Source: Inia geoffrensis (Eukaryota > Chordata > Mammalia > Artiodactyla > Iniidae). Taken from it: a stretch of 64,000 nucleotides of DNA. The position numbers and the translations under genes were made by a program. The notes under the pieces are model-generated. The model saw nothing but the letters and a program-made list of their open reading frames with translations, was not told where the DNA came from and ran no database searches. Below, piece after piece: positions 46,946-59,395 of this stretch. Position 1 is the stretch's first letter, and the number at the start of each line of letters is the position of its first letter. The stretch lies in contig CM070900.1 of assembly GCA_036417435.1 (NCBI GenBank), positions 119,986,315 through 120,050,314 on the forward strand, written 5' to 3'.

Positions 46946-47684
46946 ATTTTCTGGATGTTAATACAATAGTTTTGGAATGATCTGTGTTAAAATCTTACTG
47001 GATGTGGTTTTAGCCTCAGAATGCTCATTAAAATGAAAACTTAAAAAGAAATCCATAAAATATTGGAGAAGGCACAACAGCAATGGTTGATAGAAGAGCA
47101 GGTGGAGTTAGGACTGGAAGGCAGCATGGTTATTTCTGCTCTTCATTTCGAAGTCCTTAAAGGGACCCTACAGAACTCTAAAATGGTCGGGACTTTAGTC
47201 TGAGAATCACTGTTTTAGGGTAGTTACTTATTATAGAGTAAGCACTAATGCCTTGTGAGAATGCAGAGAAACATGACGCTTTAAATGCCATGTTAGGGAT
47301 AAATAAGATGGGAAGGAAAACATTTTTTTAAAAATTATAAGATCTAAATGAAAGAAGAACTTCAAACGGAGTGTTAGTTTTTTGGGTTTAAATTGTAGAA
47401 GACACATTCATGCCATATCATCTGTACATAATCTCTATGGAAATGGCATGTAACTTAAGACATTCGACTAATTTGGAAATGTATCATCTGTAGAAAAAAA
47501 TGTTTAAGAATGGCAGAATATATCATGTTATATAAAAATTAGGACAAATAATAAAATCATGTGACAAGTTACAGCAACATATCTCCCATAGAAAATATTA
47601 ATGTCTCAAGTTTAAGATGGAGAAAATGGTACCTGTTCCACGGTGTTTCTATAAGCATCATCAATAAAGTGTAAAATGGCTGAT
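46946..47684. other. Unassigned sequence with a possible MER5-like trace
   Basis: At 47185-47220 'agtctgagaatcactgtttt' resembles the terminal part of a MER5/hAT-type DNA transposon ('...ctttgagaaccactg'). The match is too short to be firm. The rest is unassigned. Confidence 0.35.
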
Positions 47685-47920
47685 CTATCATATAGTACTT
47701 TTTTTTTTTTTTTTTTTTGGTACGCGGGTCTCTCACGGTTGTGGCCTCTCCCGTTGCGGAGCACAGGCTCCGGACGCACAGGCTCAGCGGCCACAGCTCA
47801 TGGGCCTAGCAGCTCCGCGGCATGTGGGATCTTCCCGGACCGGGTCACGAACCCGTGTCCCCGGCATCGGCAGGCGGACTCTCAACCACTGCGCCACCAG
47901 GGAAGCCCTATCATATAGTA
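47685..47920 (-). mobile_element. CHR-type SINE (copy 5), close to consensus
   Basis: Perfect 13-bp target-site duplication ctatcatatagta at 47685-47697 and 47908-47920. The A-tail complement is a pure T-run at 47699-47718. On the minus strand the A box TGGCGCAGTGG is at 47886-47896 and the B box at 47844-47853. With its perfect duplication and pure tail it looks among the youngest insertions here. Confidence 0.96.
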
Positions 47921-48154
47921 ATTTTTAAAGGTAAACTGAGGCATATTAAACATTTTGAGTTTACTTAAGCAAAAATCAATTCAAATGGGGCAGCATCCAA
48001 TCTAGCAAATAGAAAGGAGCTCTGAGGAACTATAAAAAAGCAGGAACAAACAAGTTATACTACACAAAAGAGAAAAAAAAAAAGGTTGATTATTGCAAAG
48101 TTATTTTCCTTTAGGCGATGGTAGGGGTCCCTCAGGCAGATTACCTGACTAGTG

Positions 48155-48401
48155 CTGATCAGGTGATTCTTCTTTTTTTTTTTTTTTTTTGGCGATACGC
48201 GGGCCTCTCACTGTTGTGGCCTCTCCCGTTGTGGAGCACAGGCTCCGGGTGCGCAGGCTCAGTGGCCATGGCTCACAGGCCCAGCCGCTTCACGGCATGT
48301 GGGATCCTCCCAGACTGGGGCACGAACCCTTGTGCCCTGCATCGGCAGGCGGACTCTCAACCACTGCGCCACCAGGGAAGCCCTCTGATCAGGTGATTCT
48401 T
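48155..48401 (-). mobile_element. CHR-type SINE (copy 6)
   Basis: Perfect 17-bp target-site duplication ctgatcaggtgattctt at 48155-48171 and 48385-48401. T-run at 48173-48190. Same orientation as copy 5 and only about 235 bp from it. Frames crossing it (48118-48396 and 48189-48407) are SINE sequence. Confidence 0.96.
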
Positions 48402-49182
48402 GATTGACTGGTTTAAGATTCCATTTTTGGAGACTGAAATTGTAGTTGTCTTAGTTTGGTGATGTGGAACGTGACATAAGCATAATCTATTTTGGGCCTG
48501 TTGTCTTTTTAGCAGTATGTACTTCATAGGTGAATTGTATTTTTTCACAAGAAAAGGTTTTAAAATACATTAATATTATCAGTGTTAATATCAGCAGCTA
48601 AAACTTAGATCAATAAGCAGACTTATTTAAATGGTACAAATCAAGCTTCATTTATTCATATGATTTGTTTTCAGGGAATATATTTATATGAAATTGTGTT
48701 GAAAAATGTGTATCCTATCACATATATCTATATCTATAAAATTCATATGTCTCAGATATATAATGATACCCAATGATATCCAATGATAATGTAGGTGTAC
48801 TGGTGATTCATTAATAATAAATTAGAAAACATGGGAAATGCTGTTCATTGTGAAGCACATCCAGAAATAAAAGTGGGACGAATACAGGTATTAAGATTGG
48901 ACTGACCATATTTGTTTTTACATATTTATACCCTTTGCCTTCATTAGACTTGATAGGAACTGTATATATTGGGGCAACATGGTCTGTTTCTCTGTTTCCC
49001 AGAGTAGCCAGTCCATGGTCGGTGGTCTACCCTCCTCTTTCCTCCCCCATGGCTTTCTTTGCAGAATAATCTTTCTTTAGCATGTTTCCAATTAACTCCT
49101 TCATGGAGCCACAAGCCCATGCTTTCTCATGGGCTTATCTTTGCTTTTCTAAACAGAAGCACATTCTGTTACTGTGTGGGCT
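48402..49182. other. Unassigned sequence
   Basis: No gene. A short 'atatctatatct' tract is near 48723-48736 and a near-duplicate 'ccaatgatatccaatgataa' near 48770-48790. Confidence 0.4.
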
Positions 49183-50205
49183 TAATCTCCAAAATTTACA
49201 AGCACCTCATGCAGCTCAGTATCACAAAAACAAGCAACCCAGTCCAAAAATGGGCAGAAGACCTAAATCGATATTTCTCCAGAGAAGATATACGGATTGC
49301 CAGCAAACACATGAAAGGATCCTCAACACCACTAATCATTAGAGAAATGCAAATCAAAACTACAATGAGCTATCACCTCACACTGGTCAGAATGGCCATC
49401 ATCAAAAAATCTACAAACAGTAAATGCTGGAGAGGGTGAGGAGAAAAAGGAACCCTCTTGCACTGTTGGTGGGAATGTGAATTGATACAACCACTATGGA
49501 GAACAGTATGGAGGTTCCTTAAAAAACTAAAAGTATAACTACCATTCGACCCAGCAATCCCACTACTGGGCATATACCCTGAGAAAACCATAATTCAAAA
49601 AGACACATGCACCCCAATGTTCATTGCTGCTCTATTTACAATAGCCAGGACATGGAAGCAACCTGTGTCCATCAACAGATGAATGGATAAAGAAGATGTG
49701 GCACATATATACAATGGAATGTTACTCAGCCATAAAAAGAAACAAAATTGAATTAGTTGTATTGAGGTGGATTGACCTAGAGTCTGTCATACAGAGTAAA
49801 GTAAGTCAGAAAGAGAAAAACAAATACCATATGCTAACACATATATATGGAATCTAAAAAAAAAAAAGTTTCTGAAGAACCTAGGGGCAGAACAGGAATA
49901 AAGGTGCAGACATAGAGAATGGACTTGACACAGGAAGGGGGAAGGGTAAGCTGGGACGAAGTTGCATGGACATATATACACTATCAAATGTAAAATAGCT
50001 AGTGAGAAGCAGCCACATCACACAGGAAGATCAGCTTGGTGCTTTGTGTCCACCTAGAGGGGTGTGATAGGGAGGGTGGGAGGGTTATGTAAGAGGGAGG
50101 AGTTATGGGAATATATGCATATGTATAGCTGATTCACTTTGTTTTAAAGCAGAAACTAAGACACCATTGGAAAGCAATTATATTACAGTAACAATGTTAA
50201 AACAA
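49183..50205 (+). mobile_element. 5'-truncated L1 (same class as L1-A/B), sense
   Basis: It begins inside the C-terminal third of ORF2 at 'ttaatctccaaaatttacaa' and includes 'ccatcatcaaaaaatctac', 'ccctcttgcactgttggtgg', 'ccactactgggcatatacc' and 'gccataaaaagaaacaaaat'. A 3'UTR follows with 'agcagccacatcacacagga' and 'gattcactttgttttaaagc'. Stops are present in all frames. It has a single copy of the segment that is duplicated in L1-A at 25779-25903. Confidence 0.9.
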
Positions 50206-50504
50206 ACAAAAAAGTCCTCGAGTACAATGCTCCTTTCTGTTTAAGAGGACAGTGAGACATTTTAGAAGTCAATGGAATTTCCACCGAAGATTACACAGCT
50301 ATTTATCATGTATCAATATCATTAACTTTATCATGTGCAGGGTGGCAAGGATGTGATGATGAAAGACTGAATGTAACAGCCTTGCTGTTGCAGGATGTTG
50401 TCACATAGCCCTCAACAGTCACAGCTAAGTTCACTTGGCTGCATTCCATCTTGTCTCACTAGAAGCACATTTAACCACCGTTATACATCAGAGACTGGTC
50501 TATA
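50206..50504. other. Unassigned spacer
   Basis: About 300 bp between two L1 fragments, with no recognisable content. Confidence 0.4.
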
Positions 50505-51150
50505 TTTCTACTGTATAATCCAGCAATCTCACTCCTGGGTATATATCCAGAAAAGACAAAAACACCAATTCGAAAAGATACATGCGCCCCAATGTTCATA
50601 GCAGCACTGTTTACGGTAGTAGCCAAGACTTGGAATCAACCCAAGTGTCCTTCAATAGACCATTGGTTTAAGAAGATGTAATACATATATACAATGTAAT
50701 ACTACTCAGCCATAAAAGAGAATGAAATATTGCCATATGCAGCAACACAGGTGGGCCCAGAGAATATCATACTTAGTGAAGTAAGTCAGACAAAGACAAA
50801 TATCATATGATATCACTTTTATGTTTAATCTAAAAAGTAGTATGAGTGAATCTATATACAAAACAGAAACAGGCTCACAGACATAGAAAACAAACTTCTG
50901 GTTACCAAAGGGGCGATGGTGGATAAATTAGGAGTCTGGGATTAACAGATACAATGTACTATACATAAAATAGACGAGCAACAAGATTTACTATACAGCA
51001 CAGGGAACTCTATTCGACATCTTGTAATAACCTATAATGGAAGATGATCTGAAAAAAATGTATATATATATATATTTGACTGAATCAATTTGCTCTACAC
51101 CTGAAACTAATACAATATTGTAAATCAACTATAATAAAAAAGCAAACTAG
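50505..51150 (+). mobile_element. 5'-truncated older L1 3' end, sense
   Basis: 'taatccagcaatctcactcc', 'ccaatgttcatagcagcact', 'ccaagtgtccttcaatagac' and 'aatactactcagccataaaa' are the last part of ORF2. Then comes a 3'UTR with 'ggctcacagacatagaaaac', 'tactatacagcacagggaac' and 'gtaaatcaactataataaa'. This 3'UTR differs from that of L1-A/B and the 49.2 kb copy, so it is a different, older subfamily. A TA run lies at 51060-51075. Confidence 0.88.
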
Positions 51151-51179
51151 CTCTTTAAAAAATGTAAAAAGGAAAAAAA

Positions 51180-52290
51180 AGATGCATAGAACTCTATTGT
51201 GTGGATGTAACATAGGTCCTGGTCTTTTGTTCCATGAACGATGCAAAAATGAATAGCCAGGTGTGTAAGACATTTCATATTTTTGCCATTGCATGTTAGA
51301 TTCCTAGAAGTTGGGCTCATGTATAATTTAGCTAGGTATTGCAAACACAGTGGAGATTTCAACGCATTGCATTTCTACCAACACTGTGAGAGAGTTTGTT
51401 TCCTATGAAACAGGCTTACAAGCATAGTATGTTATCAAACTTTTTGAATGTTCTGAATTTGACAGGTGAAAAATGGCATATCAGTGCATTTTTAACTTGT
51501 ATCTGTATAATAAATATAAGCTAGACTGAACATCTTTTCTTACTCTTGGGAGTATTTGCATTTCTTATTCTGTTAACTGCATTTATACATTATGTCCCAT
51601 TTTTTTAATGGGTTATTGGTCTTCTCAATATTTTGAAACATTTTGTATATTAAGGCTATTAAGTGTTTCTAATACAAGTTGCAAGCACATCTTTTTGTCA
51701 TTTTTCGTTCTACTTTTTTTAAATGAATGAATTTATTTTTTGATTATGTAGCTAAAAGCTTTTTCTTTATGGATTCTGAACTTCAGGGTATAGAAAAGTT
51801 TTCTTTGCTTCCTGAATAGACCAGTATATGGTATTTGCCTAGTTTTATTATATTTCGTTTTTAGATTTCATATGCATTAGATATTTATACTATTGGATGG
51901 CAGGATATAATACAATCTTATATTTTTCCATCTGTATATACAGTTGTCCTAGCTGTATTTATTAAAATGAATATTCCCCACCTTTATCATAAACTTGCTT
52001 ATACATTTAGATCTATTTTTGAATATTTTTAGAGTATCCATATTTTTGTCTATCCATGTATCAATTTTTTAATTTATAAGAGCACCTTTTAATTTATAGA
52101 GCCTTATAATTTCTTTCATGTACTTTAAGGACTATAACGCAACACCCTCCAACCTTCTTCCACTGATCTTCCTCAGAGCCCCCAAGGCATATTTATTCTT
52201 CCAAATGAATTTTAAAATCAACGTATCTAGTTTCCAGAAAGAAATGCAATTCTTGTGCTTGAATAATATTTATAATTTAATATAATAATG
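51180..52290 (-). mobile_element. Ancient L1 fragment, antisense
   Basis: The plus strand has antisense L1 words in order: 'gcatttctaccaacactgtg', 'atttgacaggtgaaaaatgg', 'tgaacatcttttcttactct', 'attttgtatattaaggctat' and 'tatacagttgtcctagctgt'. It covers the C-terminal part of ORF2 and is heavily decayed. Confidence 0.65.
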
Positions 52291-55200
52291 TTGGGAACCA
52301 TAGACATTCTATGAAGTTTGAATCATTCTATCCAAGAACATCTTATTTTTTGGAAATACCTCTTATTCAACTGTACTTTTGTTTCTCTCAGGAGTGTTGT
52401 TTTGAATCCCTTACTTCTTTTTTTCCCCTTTCCCCTCCCTCCCTAATTTTTCCATTACTTTTATGTTTATATATAGTTGACTTCTTTTCCTGTATGTAGA
52501 ATCTTGTATTACGTCACCTAACTGCATATTGTCTGTGTATATAAAAATCCTGCATTTTAAAAAGCCAAATTATCTCTACTCACAAACAGCCCCTATCTGA
52601 TCATAAATTTCTGCAGTTACAGATAATCCTACCCCTTCTATATGATTGAATTTCTTTTTCTTCAGCATGCATAATTTTTTGAAATACCTGTATGAAAATT
52701 GTTTGTTTCTCTCCTGTTTTAGTAAATACAGGTATACATATGCCATTGTATCTGTTATAGTAAAAGACTCTAAAGTCCAGAGGCTGAGCAAGTTCTCTTT
52801 TGGTACCTTATAAAGTTCTAAAGTTGATTTAAGATATTGAACTTGATTATAGGGTTGAATTTATTTTGTTGAATAAGGAAATGTAAATGTATTCAAAACA
52901 GAAGGTAAAATATTCCATAGTTTCACAATTTTTACCAAGTAGACAACAGTGATTTTCTGATGCCTGAAATACTATTTAAACTTAACTTGATCATGAATCA
53001 GGAAACACAAACTTAACAAGAATTGAACAGAAGATCATTTATTGAACTTACTGGCTCTCCAGGCCTGGCAAATCATTAACAAAATTAGAGTAAATCTCTG
53101 GATAAGGTCAAGCTTTGTTTTTGTATTTTGTTTTATTATTTTTGTCTCATTTTCCAACAAATGTAGCCATTAACACTGATAGAGGTAGTATCTGTACAGA
53201 CAACATATTTTAAAAATTAATCTTCTCCTTTGCCTAGTGTTCTCTTTTGCCCCCATTCACTTAAAACTTCTGTGTGAATTCATACAGTTAGCTTCAAAGA
53301 AGCCTCCTTGTCCTTGTAGGAATATTACCTATGGGTAATTCCTAATATCGCATGGCATCTGTAGACAGAGTTCACTATGCACTTTTGTTTATAATGCCTG
53401 TGACCTGATTAGTGTGTCTGCCCCTAGTCATGTTCACAGCTAAATTCCATGGCTAAAATTGAACTCTGTGTTGTACTAGGGACTTAACAGACGTATGGGA
53501 AAGAGGTACCTGTGTTATATAGTTACAAACAAATTAAGTGCCAGAGTTCTAGTCTTCCAGAAAATCCTTATCTCTGGATAATGATAAAAAAAAAACGTAC
53601 ACAGACAACATATTTTTGAAATAAGACACATATGTGAAATGCAGCTGTAAAATAATAAATATAAACAAATACCACATTAACACAATGAAAGAAATTAATG
53701 CTTTTGAGCATTCAAATGTTGTGTCTGACAAATTTAAGAGATTTCAAAGTATAATTCTGACTATGAAAAACACCCCAATTTAGTACCTAATTCATACATA
53801 AAATATGCTTTAATTGTATATAGGAACAATATACAATTAAACTGGACATACACAGTTTAGAAGGGAAAGAAGTAGATTTGTATGGAGGAGATGCAATAGG
53901 AAATAGTACTCTCTCCCCATAGGCTCCTGGTCTTGTGTGGTGATCCACACTTTGCATCTTTGGTAGCTTTGGGAGCCACCCTTAACTGAAGGGCATGAAC
54001 TTCACTGGACTGTTTTAAATTATCCCATTAAACCCATTCATATTCTATAGGTAGAGAAAGGAAGACAATTTAGCTGAAGGGTGTCTCTGCTCATTTATTT
54101 CACAACACCACTTGATAAATTACGTTAATCCTCTACAGAAATGTTCCAATCACCTCTGTAATTACTTACTGTATGGAAGCACAATGGATGTGGCCTTAAT
54201 TACTCTGCTATAAGATACGAAGTCTGTAGCACATTGTTATCTACATAAAATGGAAAGGCGCTGTGTATTCATGAAACCTAAGATTATGTTTAGTGTGAAA
54301 TGATTTTGAAGGTCATAAGCAAGCTTGCAAATTAAAAGTTGCTGATAAGACTCTCACATTTTCTCTACCATATAATGGAAAAAATAAGTTAGATATAAAA
54401 GCCATATTTCCATGGTTAGAATTTGAAATCTGTTCAATTTTACTATGCTGAAATTCCTAGTCACATGAGAACTTAAAAAATGATTATTATCACTAGCATT
54501 TCCCCCTTGAACAGTCTGCATGATTCAGTCTATCATAGAACGTGGAGAAGCTCTAAATTAAGGCCAGTGGATTAATAATTCTGATTTAGAGCAGAGGCAG
54601 TTTTAGCCTGGCCAATTTTTCATAGCTGTTCAATTAACCTCATAGTGCTTTAGAACAAAAGGCAGCATGATACATGTCATTTAAATTAAGCAAATGCCAT
54701 TTATCTGTCAAGGTGCTGACTTATATCAGTCACTCCAGACCAGGACCACAGTATCAAGTGGGGTGGATGAGCAGTGAGCCACTGGGATTTAATTCTCCAG
54801 CATTTCAGAAATCATGCATAGCATAATACGTGAAGCTTATCATTTAATGAGCTCTTCCAGATGATCTAGAAAAGTAGGACTGGGTTAGCTACCCAGCAGC
54901 ATTTGTAAAATGCCAGTAGAATCAAGTCAAACCCAGTAATCCAGGTTCTGTGAACCAAAAGATCTCTCTTTAAAATTTCCATGAATACTGAACACCAAAA
55001 GGCATTACAGCTAGGAGGTAGCAATTATTCTGCTGCTGATAAACACAGTATTAATAATGGAATTTTCAACTTGTTCCTACTTCAGTGTTTGGAGCCATGG
55101 GTACTGGCAAGCTCAGGAGCACCAGCCATCATATCCTTCTAGTATCAGGAAAAAAATAGAAATTTTAGAGAACTTTGGGAACAGACCTGCCACTTTGGAT

Positions 55201-58200
55201 ATCAGCAGTATTTAAAGATAGAACCAGATTAAGAAGGAAGAAATGGATATTTGCAAGTTAGAGTCTGAGAGAACTCAGCCTATCTCAGAATCACTCAAAG
55301 GTGATTCTAAGAACCATTCGGGATGAACTGGCATGGCACTAGAGTTTCTAAAGGGTCTGTAGGGAAAGGACTGGAGAACTTCAGTGTTGGTGCTCAAAGG
55401 TGTATTCCCAGTTTAGGGTGGGCTAGGAAGTTGAAGCTAGTCCAAAAAATTCATATTTTCATTTATTTATTTAGGGTAATAAATAACAACTGACTAGAAT
55501 TATTTTGTAAGACTACTCAGTATCTTATTAAATGTCAAGTGCTGAGTCAAATCGCCTAGAATCATTACTTTACTAAGGATTTGAAAGAGGTTCATGTGTA
55601 TTTACTTCAGATTTCTACTAATACATACTAGCATCAGGTTCACAGTCAATGTTGGAAATAAATGGGGAAATCCAGAAACTCATTACTGTAAAATTTTGTT
55701 GGGATTCTTTATTTCACTGAAGGCATCAGTAATTACAAGTCTCCTGGGGCCAAGCACTTTGTGATAGACTGAATACAGCAATGAACAAGATAAACTTCTC
55801 TTTCTCATCAAGTTGCATCTCCCTCTCTCAGTAGGAGCTCCTGCTTAGACTGAGCAGGAAGAAAATAATCTTGCTCACCGAGGTAGTAAAAACCTCTAGC
55901 TTACCATTGAGGTCAAAGGTCAGGCTTCTTTGACTCCCTCACACCACCATTAGTTCCTAGGGCCAGCTGCACCTTGACTCAGCTCAGTCAGCTGTGGTCA
56001 CCACTTCAGCCCTGGCACCCGCATTCATGATACAGTCTGCATTTTAGGAATAACAATTCTAAAAGTCATTTCTCTTCCTCCACAGTAATAGGTGTAGAAG
56101 TCCTCCCATTTCTTCATTCATCCAACATCTTATATCCTACTCCCACCCATTTTTAAAAGAAATTCCAGTTAGAAATTTAATGACCGTATTACAATGTTAG
56201 GTGGGCCATATGCTAGCCTTAGCTTATCAAACTTATTTATCTCTTTTCTCAGTACTAGTGAAATGTTCTGGACAAAATGGCCCTGCATAAATATGGATTA
56301 AAGGCTGTAACTTTTTGTTAGCAAATTGCAAAATACAGACAAGAATTTTATGTATCATTTTGTAAAGTCAAAGTCACATTCAAGAGAAAGTTATTTTAAT
56401 GAAAGCACAGAACATCTATCAGTCTATTGCTAATTAGCATGGAACATTAATTGAGATGGTTTATGTTGGAATATCAGTTAGCAATAGTGTTTATTTTTCT
56501 TTGAGACAATATTTCATGTTGATAATATATGCCTAAACTAAATTGAATAATAATTATTTCCCAGGCTGGAAGTTTTATTGAAAATGTTATTCAATTAATT
56601 TAACATTTTTCTTTTAGAAATTATGTTCTATGTTAAGTACCATGTTACAGTCAGTTTTTTAGAAATTTGCATTTTAGTTTTGCTTCAACTTCCAACAAGT
56701 ACTCTTCAAACTGTTAAGCATTAATGAACATTGCCTTCAAGCCATTAGAATAAAAACGTTCAGGTTTCACACACAAAAAGACATTTCCCTTAGCTAGATT
56801 CCCTTCCAGATGTTTACTGAGCCCCCTCTTACTACTCTCCACTTTGGATGACATCTACTTGTGCACCTCTCTTCTTCTGAAGACTGTGAATGTATTGAGT
56901 ACAGGGATTGACATTTTATTAACTATGGTAATGACTGGTACAAAATATAAGTTTAAAAATATTTTAAACTGATAGTGTTAAGCTTAGTTTTTATTGTAAC
57001 AAAAAATAAATACTAGGCTTTTCTCTTTATGGAAGTTGAAAAATAAAGGTTAACTGAACTTACGAATACATTTTAAAATACATATCAAATTTTTCCTATG
57101 TATTTACAAGGTAATCTACAATTAGTATGTGTGTATGTATGTATGTGTATTCTCCCCAGTATACGTAAAATAGACTTTTTTTTCAAAGGCAACTAGAATG
57201 CTTGTTTAATCTACATAACTGCCAAAGAGGGGCAAAAACCCCTCTTTATCACTTAAGCATACTATATCTAATTCACTTAGAGTGTGAGTGTGTACATGCT
57301 ATGGACACACTTGTATAGTGATGACCACTATTCCAGAGCATTCTTTCCCATGCCCACTACTTCTTGTAATGCAAAAATCAGAATCTGTTACTGGATGTCA
57401 ATGTGTATAGTTCTTAGAATTTAGAAGTTCTTAGTCTTTTGTATTGCAACCTATATAATATAAGCCAATGTGTGATATTCTGGAAACAACAATTTAAACT
57501 GTAACCACGTATCTTGATCATTTTAAGAATTTAAAGCCTGCTTACTTACAAAAGAGTTAAAGAGAGACCTACGTTATTCACTGTCCCGATGAACAGAGTA
57601 AGTATGAAACTGCCAAAAAAAAAAAAAAAAAAATCAATTCCATAGACAATTTGCTCTCTGTGCTAATGGAAGACATTATCTTTGTAATCTATTTGTGCTA
57701 ATGGAGGAGTGTCACGAATAACATAAAATATTAGCCATGGTAATGACAACACCCTTTAAATTTGGTATTGAAAAGTATTTATGTTTATGATTGAATATGG
57801 GCTTATGCTACTTCAAACAAAATAAATGAGGTTATTCAATCAATCTCCACTTACTTCTCATCATTAGCTGTGTGCACTAACCAACCTCCATTATTTGGTA
57901 TTCTTCAAACATGGCTTAAACTAATTTCATGTGTCCCCCTTCACTCAGCAATTTCTGTCCTGTATTTCTTATTATCCAGTGCCTGAAAATGGTTACCTAA
58001 AAATAGATTTTATACAGTTTTGTAGTTATTTATGTTGGAAAGGCAAGTCCATTTATAATTACTTCATCATGGTCAGAAGTGGAAGTGTCTCCATGAAGCA
58101 ATATGCAAATATATAATCTAAATTTCTTTCAAAGAAAGTAGAACTAGTATGTGGCAGGACTGTGGAAAGTATAGGGCCATTATATTTAGATGATATGTTG

Positions 58201-58880
58201 AATATTTAGTAAGTGAGTGAGTGAATAAATGAGTGACTCAGGATTAATACACAGGCTATTCACTTTTCTATCCAGCTCCTTTTTCTAATTTCTGATTTTT
58301 CTCTCTCCCATGACTGTATTCATTATATCTCAGGCTCATAAAAAGTTTCTGTTAATGTATTTACTATTAAATTGTCTTGTTGCAAATTCCCTCTCAGTGG
58401 AAAGTATACCAGTTAATTTATTGTTTTTTAAGATCTCATATGATTCTGGTTGTGTAAAGGAAACAAACATTTTGTACTGATTAGAATGAATTCCTGAAAC
58501 TTTTTTTAATGACTATGGATTTACCTCACACATTTTTTCTCTTTCTAACGATACTACTTAAATTTACTCTCAGAGCTATAGCTTTATATGGAAATTTCTT
58601 GTTATAAAACTGACTTTTACTTTGAGGGCTATATTTATAAAATGTATTTATATATATTATATATTTATGTATTTATATAAAATAATATATTTATAATATA
58701 TTGTTTATATTCAGAATGTTTCCAGAGAGTAGATTTTCTGTATATGTTCAAATATACCACATAAAACCAAGTTCAATTTATGTATCCTATATTTGAAAAT
58801 ATATCCATATAGAGTACATAGGCTCTCAAAAGCATTCTTATTGCTAGCTTTTTAGAAAGCAGCTGCACTATATTATATGC

Positions 58881-58912
<32 letters not shown>

Positions 58913-59389
58913 ATGTATACATATATATATATACATCTCAAAATGTATAACACATATTTTGCAGTTACTGTCTCAGTTTTTGTGGGTCATTTCCTTTCTA
59001 AAAATTTTCCATCAGTTCTATTTATTTCATTTCTTAAAAGAGGTTTATTGCAGCCTACAATCTAATGTGAAATTGCAAAATTCTAGCTCATTGCTCCATA
59101 GAATAAATCACCACACTGTATCTTTTATCCACAATGCAGTTTGGCATCTGTACTATTGAGGTCAGTAGTTTTGCACAAATCAGATATACTTAGAAAACTG
59201 AGTAAGTCTTGGGGTTATTTAAAAAAGTGATGTCAAGTCTATCCATATTTCATGGAAAATTCATAGGAATTTTAATTTGAAAAAATGTAACCTAGTTAAG
59301 GGAGACCCAGATTGAAGCTGAAATGTTAACTCTTATGGACAATTCAGTAGAAGGGCCATTTTATGTTACAGTGATTATATTAGAAATAA
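52291..59389. other. Long stretch with little recognisable repeat; no gene found
   Basis: About 7 kb where I see almost no named repeat: possible L2/MIR-age traces at 55750-55840 and 56880-56950 only. Simple tracts are an A-run at 57615-57632, tatg units at 57128-57150, AT-rich sequence at 58630-58705 and the TG/TA tract at 58876-58933. No reading frame is convincing. Two parts (about 54100-54740 and 56380-56640) are more complex and carry several homeodomain-like TAATTA/ATTAAT cores; conserved non-coding elements are possible but unproven. Confidence 0.45.
58876..58933. repeat. TA-TG-TA compound microsatellite
   Basis: A run of 'atatat', then about ten TG units, then 'tatatata'. Likely length-variable between individuals. 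The short frames read through it are artefacts. Confidence 0.9.
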
Positions 59390-59395
59390 CACTAA

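Noticed and set aside
47844..47896. A tRNA gene on the minus strand
   Set aside because: The A and B boxes belong to a SINE head with no complete cloverleaf or anticodon arm and with an A-tail and target-site duplication.
48118..48407. 92- and 72-codon ORFs with 'GLSLLWPLPL'-like text repeated at several places in the window
   Set aside because: They are translations of CHR SINE copies (also at 2428-2705, 28030-28497, 30834-31113, 39147-39501 and 47676-47918), not a protein family.
57128..57150. Short tatg repeats as a CRISPR-like or satellite array
   Set aside because: Only a few 4-bp units, a common mammalian microsatellite. No spaced direct repeats of any CRISPR type exist in the window, and the host is a mammal.
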